Part shown: in pieces, positions 12,810 through 19,957 of the stretch
Numbering within the stretch: the first letter of the stretch is position 1
Layout: every line of letters begins with the position of its first letter
Assembly: GCA_002373995.1 (NCBI GenBank)
Contig: DFLB01000059.1
Coordinates: 1-21,834 of the forward strand
Direction: 5' to 3'
Length of the DNA stretch: 21,834 nucleotides
Origin: Bacteroidales bacterium UBA3630
Lineage (GTDB): Bacteria; Bacteroidota; Bacteroidia; Bacteroidales; P3
The notes under the pieces: model-generated
Databases searched by the model: none
Told to the model about the DNA's origin: nothing
What the model saw: the letters and a program-made list of their open reading frames with translations, nothing else
Program-made: the position numbers and the translations under genes

Positions 12810-14930
12810 ATGAAGAAGATACTTACTACACTGACCGTTGTGATGCTGATGCTTCCGGCCACCGTGCGTGCCGACGAGGGCATGTGGATACCGATGCTGC
12901 TGCAGCGCAACGAAGCCGCCATGCAGCGTGCCGGTATGCACATCACCGCACAGGACATCTACGACATCAACAACGCCTCGCTCAAGGATGCGGTGCTGCT
13001 GTTCGGCAGCGGCTGCACGGGCGAATTCGTCAGCAACGAAGGTCTTGTGCTCACCAACCATCACTGCGGATACAGCTACATCGTGCGCCACTCGACCGTA
13101 GAGCACGACTACTTGACAAACGGTTTCTGGGCCATGAGCCGCGACGAGGAGATACCCTGCCCCGGCCTCACCGTCACACGGTTGGTGCGCATGGAAGACG
13201 TCACCCGGCAGGTACTGGAAGGCATCGACGGCAGCACCTCCGAGGCTGAACGCGGAGAGATTATAGCCAAGAACATCGAAGCAGTCACGGCCCACGCCGT
13301 CAAAGGCACCCACTACAAGGCCATCGTCAAGCCGTTCTACTACGGCAACCAATACTTCATGTATGTCAACGAAGTGTTTACAGACGTGCGCCTCGTCGGG
13401 GCACCGCCGAGCAACATCGGCAAATTCGGCGGCGACACAGACAACTGGATGTGGCCGCGGCACACGGGCGACTTCTCCATGTTCCGCGTCTACACCGACA
13501 AGGAGGGCAAGCCCGCCGCCTACAGCCGCGACAACATACCCTACACCCCATTGAAGCACCTCGAAATCAGCCTCAAAGGAGTGAACGAGGGCGACTTTAC
13601 GTTTGTCTTCGGCTACCCCGGCACCACGCTGCGGTACGTAACACACGACTACGTGGACCTGGCCGCCAACCAGGAGAACCCCGTGCGCATAGCCCTGCGC
13701 ACCATCCGTCTCGACCACTACAACGCCGCCATGCGGCAGAGCGCCGCCCAAAGGCTGAAATACGCCTCACGCGTGGCCTCCATCGCCAACGGCTGGAAGA
13801 AATGGCAGGGCGAGAGCCTCGGCATCGAACGGCTGCACGGCGTGGAGCAGAAGATAGACCAGGAAGCGAAGTTCCGCACCTGGGCCGCCGACAAGCCGCA
13901 ATACCGCGACGTGCTCGACAGCCTCGAGGCCAACTACGCCCAGCTGCGCGAGGTGAAAATGGAACAGACCTACTACGCAGAAGCAGTGATGGCCAGCGAC
14001 TTCATGAACCGCGCCAAAAGCCTGTGGACCATCTCCCGCGAGTCTGACCCCGCACTGGTCGACAAGATGCTTGCCAGCAGCCGCACCTACTTCGAGGACT
14101 TCGACCTGCATTCGCCCGTCGACGAAGCCATCTTCGTCGAGACCTTCCTCTACATGTGGGAACGCGGCTACGCCCCCTACATGAACCTCCGCCACAGCAC
14201 CGCCACCGAGGTGGAAGCAACGCTGCACAAGGTCTACGCCAAGTCAATTCTCAACAACCCCAAGAAGCTGGAGAAAGTGCTCACAATGAAGCGCGACAAA
14301 ATGCTTGATGCCATCACGAACGACCCCGCTGTAGACCTATACTCCCAGGCCTATAATTACTGCCTCGGCAATGCCAAGCGCGTCCGGCTCAGCACAGCCA
14401 ACGCCAACATCCAGCGCCTGATGCGCACCTATATCCGCGGCATGATGGAGCAGTACCCCGACAGCAACTTCTTCCCCGACGCCAACCTGACGCTGCGTGT
14501 GGCCTACGGCCACGTGGAAGGCTTCCGCCCCAAAGATGCCACCTACTACACCGCCTACAGCACCATCGACGGCATCATGGAAAAGGAGAACCCCGACGTG
14601 TACGACTACCGCGTCGAGCCCCGCCTGAAAGAACTCTGGCAGAAGAAAGACTACGGCCAGTATGCCAATAGCAAGGGAGAACTGCCCGTGGCCTTCATCG
14701 CCACCAACCACACCACCGGCGGCAACAGCGGCAGCCCCGTGCTCAACGCCGACGGCCAGTTGGTGGGCATCAACTTTGACCGCTGCTGGGAGGGTACAAT
14801 GAGCGATCTGCTCTTCGATCCTGCCTATTGCCGCAACATCTCGCTCGACATACGCTATTGTCTCTTCATTATCGACAAATTCGCCGGTGCACGCCATCTG
14901 GTTGACGAGATGACATTGGTTGAAAACTAA
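12810..14930 (+). CDS. S46-family dipeptidyl peptidase, DPP11-like
   Basis: 706 residues, the usual size. Signal peptide MKKILTTLTVVMLMLPATVRA. Chymotrypsin-like catalytic residues: His85 in TNHHCGY, Asp221 in HTGDFSMF, and Ser640 in GNSGSP. These match positions 85, 227 and 655 of the Porphyromonas family enzymes in order and spacing. Arg658 lies exactly 18 residues after the serine; the equivalent residue is Arg673 in DPP11 and Gly673 in DPP7. This suggests cleavage of dipeptides after Asp or Glu. It probably acts in the periplasm on peptides arriving from outside. A 5-unit repeat array and its own promoter lie upstream. Next is a small lipoprotein 15 bases later. The specificity call comes from memory of the family and is an inference. 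Confidence 0.93.
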   Translation: MKKILTTLTVVMLMLPATVRADEGMWIPMLLQRNEAAMQRAGMHITAQDIYDINNASLKDAVLLFGSGCTGEFVSNEGLVLTNHHCGYSYIVRHSTVEHDYLTNGFWAMSRDEEIPCPGLTVTRLVRMEDVTRQVLEGIDGSTSEAERGEIIAKNIEAVTAHAVKGTHYKAIVKPFYYGNQYFMYVNEVFTDVRLVGAPPSNIGKFGGDTDNWMWPRHTGDFSMFRVYTDKEGKPAAYSRDNIPYTPLKHLEISLKGVNEGDFTFVFGYPGTTLRYVTHDYVDLAANQENPVRIALRTIRLDHYNAAMRQSAAQRLKYASRVASIANGWKKWQGESLGIERLHGVEQKIDQEAKFRTWAADKPQYRDVLDSLEANYAQLREVKMEQTYYAEAVMASDFMNRAKSLWTISRESDPALVDKMLASSRTYFEDFDLHSPVDEAIFVETFLYMWERGYAPYMNLRHSTATEVEATLHKVYAKSILNNPKKLEKVLTMKRDKMLDAITNDPAVDLYSQAYNYCLGNAKRVRLSTANANIQRLMRTYIRGMMEQYPDSNFFPDANLTLRVAYGHVEGFRPKDATYYTAYSTIDGIMEKENPDVYDYRVEPRLKELWQKKDYGQYANSKGELPVAFIATNHTTGGNSGSPVLNADGQLVGINFDRCWEGTMSDLLFDPAYCRNISLDIRYCLFIIDKFAGARHLVDEMTLVEN

Positions 14931-14945
14931 AACATCCCCATAGTT

Positions 14946-15143
14946 ATGAGAAACATCCTGAAGAAAAGCATTCCTATCGTGCTGGCAGCGGCAGTGCTGG
15001 CCATGAGTGGCGCGATGGTCTCGTGTTCGAGCGAGAAGACGATGTACGAACGCCACCAGTCCAACAAAGGCGCCAAGGTGAAGTCGAACATCAAAGTGAA
15101 AGGCACCAACAAAGCCAACCGCCACACCACACGCAGCTACTGA
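14946..15143 (+). CDS. 65-residue basic small lipoprotein
   Basis: ATG 14946 to TGA 15141. Signal sequence MRNILKKSIPIVLAAAVLAM, lipobox AMVSC with Cys27. The mature part of 38 residues is strongly basic and polar (SSEKTMYERHQSN then GAKVKSNIKVKG), ending TTRSY. It starts 15 bases after the S46 stop, and its stop shares one base with the start of manA (TGATG). No family recognised. A charged surface lipoprotein is the plain reading; a role in binding anionic envelope material is possible but unsupported. Confidence 0.65.
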   Translation: MRNILKKSIPIVLAAAVLAMSGAMVSCSSEKTMYERHQSNKGAKVKSNIKVKGTNKANRHTTRSY

Positions 15144-16192
15144 TGGCCAGCTCGCTTTACCCCCTGAAGTTCCTCCCGCTATACAAGAATGTTCTCTGGG
15201 GAGGCAACCGGTTGCGCAACTACGGCTTCAACTACGACCCCCTGCCCAACTGCGGCGAACTATGGGTACTCTCCAGCGTCGAGGGGCGCGAGTCGGTCAT
15301 TGCCAACGGCTTCCTGGCCGAGAACACCATCAACGAGGCCATCGAGATATACATGGGCGACCTCGTGGGCGAGAAGGTCTACAACCGTTTCGGCACCGAG
15401 TTTCCCTTGCTGCTGAAAGTCATCGACGCCGCCCAGGACCTATCCATACAGGTACACCCTGACGACCAGCTGGCACAGCGGCGCGGTATGCCCCACGGCA
15501 AGACAGAGATGTGGTATGTCATGCAGGCCGACCCCGAGGCGCAGCTCATCAGCGGTTTCCGCCGCGACACCACCCCCGAGGAGTACACCGCCGCGCTGCA
15601 CAGCGGCCATCTGATGGATCTACTGCACAGCGAGCACCCTGCGACGGGCGATGTATTCTTTATCCCTGCCGGACGTGTGCACGCCCTGGGCAAAGGTCTC
15701 ATGGTGGCCGAGATACAGCAGACATCGGATTGCACCTATCGCATCTACGACTACGACCGCACGGACAAGGACGGGAAGAAACGCCAGCTGCATACCGCCG
15801 AAGCGATGGAGGCCATCGACTTCAGTGGCATCAAAGGACATGCCGTGACACGCTACAATGCCCGCCCCAACGAGACAACCACCGTGGCCGATTGCCCCTA
15901 CTTCACGACACGCGTCGTCCCTCTCGTTGCCCCTATCCGCAAAAACCTCGAGCAGGTCGAGAGTTTCGCCATCTACTTCTGCGTTGACGGTCTGGCAGCA
16001 GTGAAAAGCATGGAGACCATCGTGCCCATGCATGCCGGAGAATGCGTGCTGGTGCCTGCCGTGGCCGACTCGGTGGAGCTCTTCTGCGAGGGCCACGCCA
16101 AACTGCTGGAAATCACCATCGACACCTCAGACTGGAAGGACGCCCCCAGCACAGAGAACGACTGGATGGCGCAGTTTGTGGGCCGGGAATAG
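15143..16192 (+). CDS. manA: Mannose-6-phosphate isomerase (type I)
   Basis: Interconverts mannose-6-phosphate and fructose-6-phosphate in the cytoplasm, feeding GDP-mannose or glycolysis. 349 residues from ATG 15143, just at the previous stop (TGATG). Zinc ligands visible: Gln103 and His105 in QVHPDD, Glu122 in GKTEMWYV, His180 in PAGRVHALG. The N-terminus LKFLPLYKNVLWGG and GELWVLSS are typical. The frame is open further upstream to 15023, but that part only reads through the lipoprotein gene. The adjacent lipoprotein may be carried along without functional relation. Confidence 0.94.
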   Translation: MASSLYPLKFLPLYKNVLWGGNRLRNYGFNYDPLPNCGELWVLSSVEGRESVIANGFLAENTINEAIEIYMGDLVGEKVYNRFGTEFPLLLKVIDAAQDLSIQVHPDDQLAQRRGMPHGKTEMWYVMQADPEAQLISGFRRDTTPEEYTAALHSGHLMDLLHSEHPATGDVFFIPAGRVHALGKGLMVAEIQQTSDCTYRIYDYDRTDKDGKKRQLHTAEAMEAIDFSGIKGHAVTRYNARPNETTTVADCPYFTTRVVPLVAPIRKNLEQVESFAIYFCVDGLAAVKSMETIVPMHAGECVLVPAVADSVELFCEGHAKLLEITIDTSDWKDAPSTENDWMAQFVGRE

Positions 16193-16210
16193 ATGAACAC
16201 TGCCGAATAG

Positions 16211-16250
16211 AAAAAGTGGGCAGCCTGCTGCAGGTTGCCCACTTCTCTTT
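16211..16250. terminator. Bidirectional terminator between manA and the nitroreductase gene
   Basis: A 14-bp stem with one G-T pair (16214-16227 with 16231-16244, arms AAGTGGGCAGCCTG and CAGGTTGCCCACTT) and a 3-base loop. The left side is AAAA and the right side TCTCTTTT, so each strand ends in a T-rich tract. It stops both convergent genes (manA plus, nitroreductase minus). Confidence 0.9.
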
Positions 16251-16262
16251 TATCATCTCTTC

Positions 16263-16898
16263 CTACCAGCGGTTGTAGTGCACGCGGGCAGGGTCCCACT
16301 TGTCCTTGGGCTGTGTCTCGCCGTTGGGGTAGCCGATGGGCACCACGGCGTAAGGCACCACTGTCGGCGGCAGCTGCAGGGCGGCCTTTATCGGGTCCAT
16401 CCGGTCGGGATAAGGGTAACAGGCTGTCCAGCAGGCGCCAAGGCCGTAGGCCTCCACAGCCAGCAGCAGGTTCTCCGTGACAGCACCCATGTCGTCGCGC
16501 CACAGGTGGTTCACCTGCGTCACAGCCGGACCGTCGGGGTTCTCCCGTGTGGGGGCACTGAAGGTGGTGTCGGCACAAAGGATGAGCACAGCGCCGCTCT
16601 CCATGAACTTCTGCATGTTGAAGTTGCCCTCGAAGACGGTCTCGTACTGGCTCTTGTCGGTCATGACGACGATCTGCCACGGGCGCAGGTCGCGGCCGCT
16701 GGGGGCTGCCATGGCCGCACGCAACAGGTTCTCCATGACGGCGGCGGGGACAGTGTCGCCCGTGTAGGAACGCACGCTCTTGCGGCTGAGGATGTTGGCC
16801 ATCACCACGTCGGCAGTGTCGGCATCGGTTTTCTCGTGGTTGCAGCAGCCGGCAAAAAGCATCGCCGCCGCAACGGTCAGTAACATTGTCTTTTTCAT
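16263..16898 (-). CDS. Nitroreductase-fold lipoprotein
   Basis: 211 residues, read from 16898 leftwards. Signal sequence MKKTMLLTVAAAMLFAGCC with lipobox FAGC (Cys18). The rest is the flavin nitroreductase fold: SRKSVRSYTGDTVPAAVMENLLRAA near the start and AAPSGRDLRPWQIVVM, a typical FMN-binding segment; later TENLLLAVEAYGLGACW and a C-terminal PIGYPNGE. Cytoplasmic nitroreductases are common; a secreted, lipid-anchored form is less usual and suggests an envelope redox role, but the cofactor would have to be supplied outside. Partner and substrate unknown. Upstream lies array C in the same orientation as the gene. The gene ends at the shared terminator. Confidence 0.85.
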   Translation of the reverse strand: MKKTMLLTVAAAMLFAGCCNHEKTDADTADVVMANILSRKSVRSYTGDTVPAAVMENLLRAAMAAPSGRDLRPWQIVVMTDKSQYETVFEGNFNMQKFMESGAVLILCADTTFSAPTRENPDGPAVTQVNHLWRDDMGAVTENLLLAVEAYGLGACWTACYPYPDRMDPIKAALQLPPTVVPYAVVPIGYPNGETQPKDKWDPARVHYNRW

Positions 16899-16984
16899 GT
16901 TGGTTGTTTATGTGATTGATATTTTTTCAATGTTTTTCACACCCCGCTCACCCCGCCGCCGCACCGCCCGCGCTCCGCTCCTCG

Positions 16985-17048
16985 TCCGCCTTTTATCGGA
17001 CCACCACCGGACCATCCTCGGACCATCCTCGGACCATCCCCGGACCAA
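16985..17048 (-). repeat. Repeat array C: five GGTCCG cores at 11-bp period
   Basis: On the minus strand the core GGTCCG (CGGACC on plus) lies at 17041-17046, 17030-17035, 17019-17024, 17008-17013 and 16997-17002, exactly 11 bp apart. Minus-strand spacers are GGGAT, AGGAT, AGGAT and GTGGT. It opens with CTTGGTCCG, and the last core is followed by ATAAAAGG and CGGAC, as in array A. GC-rich sequence with two GCGGGGTG copies (16941-16956) follows. The nitroreductase start lies about 99 bases downstream. Confidence 0.9.
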
Positions 17049-17119
17049 GAACCGTCAAAGCGCTGTATATCTACAACATACATAACACCCTCTCTCTGCT
17101 TCCACACCAATTGGGTTTC

Positions 17120-17968
17120 TTAAGATAACAATTCCTGTCTGATCATAGCGTCCATCTCGGGCCTCATCTCGTCTACAGTGCCGAAATGGAGCATCTTCAA
17201 TGCCGCGAAAGGCCTCACCCGAGCCTCCACCTCGGCAGCGGCGGCGGTGCCGGGCTGAACGCCGAAGTACTCGCTGAGGAACACCCTCCACACGCACTGC
17301 ATCTGCGCATAGCCCACATGATAGAGGTACTGAGACAGCTCCTCGTCGTTGCAATTGCATGCCAGATAAGTCATTCCGACGTCAAACAGCGGGTTCCCCC
17401 ACGCAAAGTCGCCCAAGTCTATCCAGTAGTCGCGCCCCTCGGCCCTGAGCACATTGCCGATGTGCAAGTCGCCGTGCAGACACGTATCGGCCTGGGGCAC
17501 AGCGTCAATAAAGGCCACAATGCGCGCCTTCTCGTCGGCCGCATAGTGCGGGCATTCGGCAACAATCCTCCGGAAGCTGTCGGCAGCCGAAGGGAAGACA
17601 CCCTTGTCGCAAGGCGTGGCATGCAACCGTCGGCACATGCGCGCGAAAGCGGTGGCATAGTCTTCCAGGCTGCTCGGGTCGTCGCTGATGGCACGGGCAA
17701 ACGACTTCTTGCCATGCAACCGCCTGAACTCGGCCCCGAAGCGGCTACCGTCGGTCACCAAACGCACGGCCGCTGGCGTCGGCAGCCCCATGGCGGCCAC
17801 CGCACGAGCCATCTGCAACTCGCGGGCAGGCAACGCCTCGGCAACACCGGCGCGGTAGAGCTTCAGCATCGTTTTGCCGTCGCGGTGATTATAACTGGTA
17901 GCCATATATCCGCCACCAAACTCTTCGTAATCAGCCAGATTAATCAGCACAGCCTGCTCTGTTTCCAT
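17120..17968 (-). CDS. APH/choline-kinase-fold phosphotransferase
   Basis: 282 residues, from 17968 leftwards. The catalytic loop LHGDLHIGNVL and the metal-binding WIDLGDFAWGNPLFDVGMTYL are clear hallmarks of the aminoglycoside-phosphotransferase (APH) fold. The N-terminal lobe is short (MLKLYR is the probable ATP-contact Lys strand). These kinases phosphorylate hydroxyls of small molecules; the resemblance to resistance enzymes does not show antibiotic resistance. The start lies 5 bases after the stop of the NamZ-like gene, so they are likely one operon. A sugar kinase such as AmgK, also of this fold, is one option for its role, which is inference from context. Confidence 0.85.
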   Translation of the reverse strand: METEQAVLINLADYEEFGGGYMATSYNHRDGKTMLKLYRAGVAEALPARELQMARAVAAMGLPTPAAVRLVTDGSRFGAEFRRLHGKKSFARAISDDPSSLEDYATAFARMCRRLHATPCDKGVFPSAADSFRRIVAECPHYAADEKARIVAFIDAVPQADTCLHGDLHIGNVLRAEGRDYWIDLGDFAWGNPLFDVGMTYLACNCNDEELSQYLYHVGYAQMQCVWRVFLSEYFGVQPGTAAAAEVEARVRPFAALKMLHFGTVDEMRPEMDAMIRQELLS

Positions 17969-17973
17969 CGCTT

Positions 17974-19065
17974 TCAGTCTTGGTATATCAGGTATTTTGC
18001 ACGGATGGCCTTGAAGCGTTCGAGGCCGGGCTGCCAGGTGGCGCGTATCGCCTCCTCGCTCATGCCCTGCTCTATCTGGCGGCGCAGCTCGGTGGTGCCG
18101 GCCAGCTTCTCGAAGAAGTTGCTCCGCAGGAAGAACTTGCCCTGCGGCACGCGGCGGTACATCTCCGTCAAGTATTTCAGACTGAACTGCGCCGGGGCCT
18201 CCTCATGCCGCAGGTCGAGGGTGTCGGTGCCGTAGGTCACCCACTCGAAAGGCCAGTCGGTGCCGCGCCCCACGCCGCAGTTGGTGCCCTCGAAGAGGCA
18301 GAGGCTCGGGTAGAGCGCCACGGCATGGGCGGTGCGCAGGTTGGGCGACGGCGGCACAGGGAGCCGATAGCCCACCGAGTCGCGCCGGTAGCCCTGCATG
18401 GGGACGACGGTGAGGCCGCACCGGGCATGGTTGGAAAGCCAGCCTTCGCCGTTGATCATCTGCGCATACTCGCCGATGGTCATGCCGTAGACCACGGGCA
18501 CGGGGTGCATGCCGACGAAGGAACGGCACCGGGCCGTGTCAAGCACCGGGCCATCTACATAGTGTCCGTTTGGATTGGGACGATCGAGGACCATCAGCGG
18601 TATGCCGCGCTCGGCGCAGGCCTCCATCACATAATGCAACGTGGAAAGGTAAGTATAGAACCGGCACCCCACGTCCTGCAGGTCGAAGACAACGTAGTCC
18701 ACATCCGCCAGCTGCTCCGGCGAGGGCTTCTTGTTCTTGCCGTAGAGCGAGATGATGGGCAGGCCCGTCTTGGGGTCGGTGCTGTTATCAATGTGCGCCC
18801 CCGCTGCCGCAGTGCCGCGGAAGCCGTGCTCCGGGCAGAAAATCTTGACAACATTCACCCCGCTGGCAATCAAGGTGTCCACCAAATGTGTGCTTCCAAC
18901 GATAGAGGTTTGGTTGCCCACAATGGCAACCCTTCCCTTCGGCATCACCCCTTCCCACATCAGCACCTCGACCCCGGTCCTAAGAGGCTCGACAGGTGCG
19001 GTCTGCGCCTGACAAGCCGTCAGGCCAAGCAATGCCCATAGTATGATTGTCAACTTTTTTCTCAT
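17974..19065 (-). CDS. DUF1343 / NamZ-like exo-N-acetylmuramidase, lipoprotein
   Basis: 363 residues from ATG 19065, giving the signal MRKKLTIILWALLGLTAC with Cys18 as lipobox Cys; an ATG nine bases upstream (19074) is an alternative and has a GGGGAG sequence before it. Family marks: VGNQTS, CPEHGFRG, VFDLQDVGCRFYTY, LDRPNPNG and the GVGRGTDWPFEW block, typical of DUF1343. Characterised members (NamZ, glycoside hydrolase 171) remove terminal N-acetylmuramic acid from peptidoglycan fragments. Being a lipoprotein, it probably acts in the periplasm or on the surface. It is between dut and an APH-fold kinase on the same strand with short gaps, so the three form an operon. Confidence 0.88.
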   Translation of the reverse strand: MRKKLTIILWALLGLTACQAQTAPVEPLRTGVEVLMWEGVMPKGRVAIVGNQTSIVGSTHLVDTLIASGVNVVKIFCPEHGFRGTAAAGAHIDNSTDPKTGLPIISLYGKNKKPSPEQLADVDYVVFDLQDVGCRFYTYLSTLHYVMEACAERGIPLMVLDRPNPNGHYVDGPVLDTARCRSFVGMHPVPVVYGMTIGEYAQMINGEGWLSNHARCGLTVVPMQGYRRDSVGYRLPVPPSPNLRTAHAVALYPSLCLFEGTNCGVGRGTDWPFEWVTYGTDTLDLRHEEAPAQFSLKYLTEMYRRVPQGKFFLRSNFFEKLAGTTELRRQIEQGMSEEAIRATWQPGLERFKAIRAKYLIYQD

Positions 19066-19080
19066 GTCGTACATTCTACT

Positions 19081-19113
19081 CCCCTCTCCAATCGGAGAGG
19101 GGCTGGGGGTGAG
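19081..19113. repeat. REP-like GC palindrome between dut and the NamZ-like gene
   Basis: CCCCTCTCC (19081-19089), AATC, then GGAGAGGGG (19094-19102), a perfect 9-bp inverted repeat, followed by CTGGGGGTGAGG. This motif type (arms of CCCTCTCC with a GTGAGG tail) resembles dispersed repetitive extragenic palindromes of many bacteria. It stands in the 49-base gap between the two minus-strand genes. Confidence 0.6.
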
Positions 19114-19114
19114 G

Positions 19115-19552
19115 CTATTGTTTCCCCGTGTGTCCGAAGCCGCCGGCGCCGCGCTCAGTGTCGCTGAGTTCCTGCACCTCTATTATCTCGGCCTGCTCAC
19201 ATCGGGCGATGACCATCTGGGCGATGCGCTCGCCGTCATTGATTACGAAGTCCTCCTGCGAGAGGTTGATGAGGATGACGCACACCTCGCCGCGGTAGTC
19301 GGCATCAATGGTGCCGGGGCTGTTAAGCACCGTAATACCCTTTTTCAGCGCCAGGCCGCTGCGCGGCCGCACCTGCGCCTCGTAGCCCGCCGGCAACTCC
19401 ATGAAGAGCCCCGTCTTCACGAGCCCGCGTTCCATAGGCCTCAGCGTAATCGGTCCCTCGGGCAGATACGCCCTGAGATCCATCCCCGCCGACTGCGCCG
19501 TCTCGTACTTCGGCAGCGCATGGTGACTGCGGTTGATTATCTTTATTTGCAT
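19115..19552 (-). CDS. dut: dUTP diphosphatase
   Basis: 145 residues. Converts dUTP to dUMP and keeps uracil out of DNA. All five dUTPase motifs are present: AGMDLRA, RPRSGLALKKGI, PGTIDADYRGEV, a GERIAQMVIA block and RGAGGFGHTG at the C-terminus. The start ATG 19552 (MQIKIINRS) is preferred; the longer frame from 19579 would begin inside the promoter element at 19577-19584. First gene of a probable operon with the NamZ-like and kinase genes on the minus strand. Confidence 0.94.
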   Translation of the reverse strand: MQIKIINRSHHALPKYETAQSAGMDLRAYLPEGPITLRPMERGLVKTGLFMELPAGYEAQVRPRSGLALKKGITVLNSPGTIDADYRGEVCVILINLSQEDFVINDGERIAQMVIARCEQAEIIEVQELSDTERGAGGFGHTGKQ

Positions 19553-19576
19553 AGTACTATGTTTCAAATTCGATTG

Positions 19577-19584
19577 CAAAAATA
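19577..19584 (-). promoter_or_regulatory. Promoter element for dut operon
   Basis: On the minus strand it reads TATTTTTG, matching TAnnTTTG, 24 bases upstream of ATG 19552. No clear TTG lies at the usual distance. Together with the plus-strand promoter at 19616-19646 it makes a divergent promoter region. Confidence 0.55.
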
Positions 19585-19615
19585 CACATTTTCCACAATA
19601 TGAGTAAAATATTTT

Positions 19616-19646
19616 TTTGCAGAATGGAATATTGTTCGTACTTTTG
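19616..19646 (+). promoter_or_regulatory. Strong Bacteroidota promoter of the rod-RNA / lipoprotein unit
   Basis: TTTG (19616-19619), 19 bases, TACTTTTG (19639-19646), the best promoter match in the window. The downstream sequence CAGCCGAA resembles the CAGTCGAA after the promoters at 9015 and 12780. Transcription should start about 19652. Confidence 0.75.
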
Positions 19647-19651
19647 CAGCC

Positions 19652-19957
19652 GAATTGTAAACGGAATAATAACTAAAATTATTGCCAATGAAGCATAGCG
19701 CATAGATTAGTATGCACATCATAGAATAGGAAAAAGCGAAGTTTGCAGAACTGGTTCTCCTGAAACTTGGACACTTTCAGAGATTTTCCCCAGCTTTAGC
19801 GACAGCGTTGTCACGTTTAGCGTGGACTTATACGTTGTAATTGGGGAAAACAGGTAGTCCAAGACCTCAGGAGAACCGATGAAGACTAACAAGTTCCACG
19901 CTCTTTTTATGTGCATCTGTAACTTGGAACTATGTTTAAAAAAAACTAAGTAAAAAA
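19652..19957 (+). ncRNA. Candidate rod-like structured RNA, or structured leader of the lipoprotein gene
   Basis: Four nested complementary pairs: ATGCACAT/ATGTGCAT (19712-19719/19909-19916), GGTTCTCCTGA/TCAGGAGAACC (19753-19763/19867-19877), TTGGAC/GTCCAA (19767-19772/19857-19862), TTTTCCCC/GGGGAAAA (19784-19791/19843-19850). They give a rod with a large internal loop of about 33 and 31 bases per side, and small hairpins at the tip (GACA/TGTC at 19801-19812; CACG/CGTG at 19812-19824, sharing one base). A further hairpin AATAAT/ATTATT lies at 19665-19683. Closing stem, big bubble and terminal stem recall 6S RNA, but no sequence identity was recognised. No terminator is visible before ATG 19958, so a long leader is equally possible. 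Nested repeats could also be an invertible promoter. Boundaries are inferred. Confidence 0.55.

Noticed and set aside
15023..15142. 40-codon N-terminal extension of manA
   Set aside because: It translates the lipoprotein gene in another frame. The normal ManA N-terminus starts at 15143.
17120..17968. Antibiotic (aminoglycoside) resistance gene
   Set aside because: Only the APH fold is seen. Chromosomal context with dut and NamZ gives no sign of resistance, mobile elements or typical resistance enzyme motifs.
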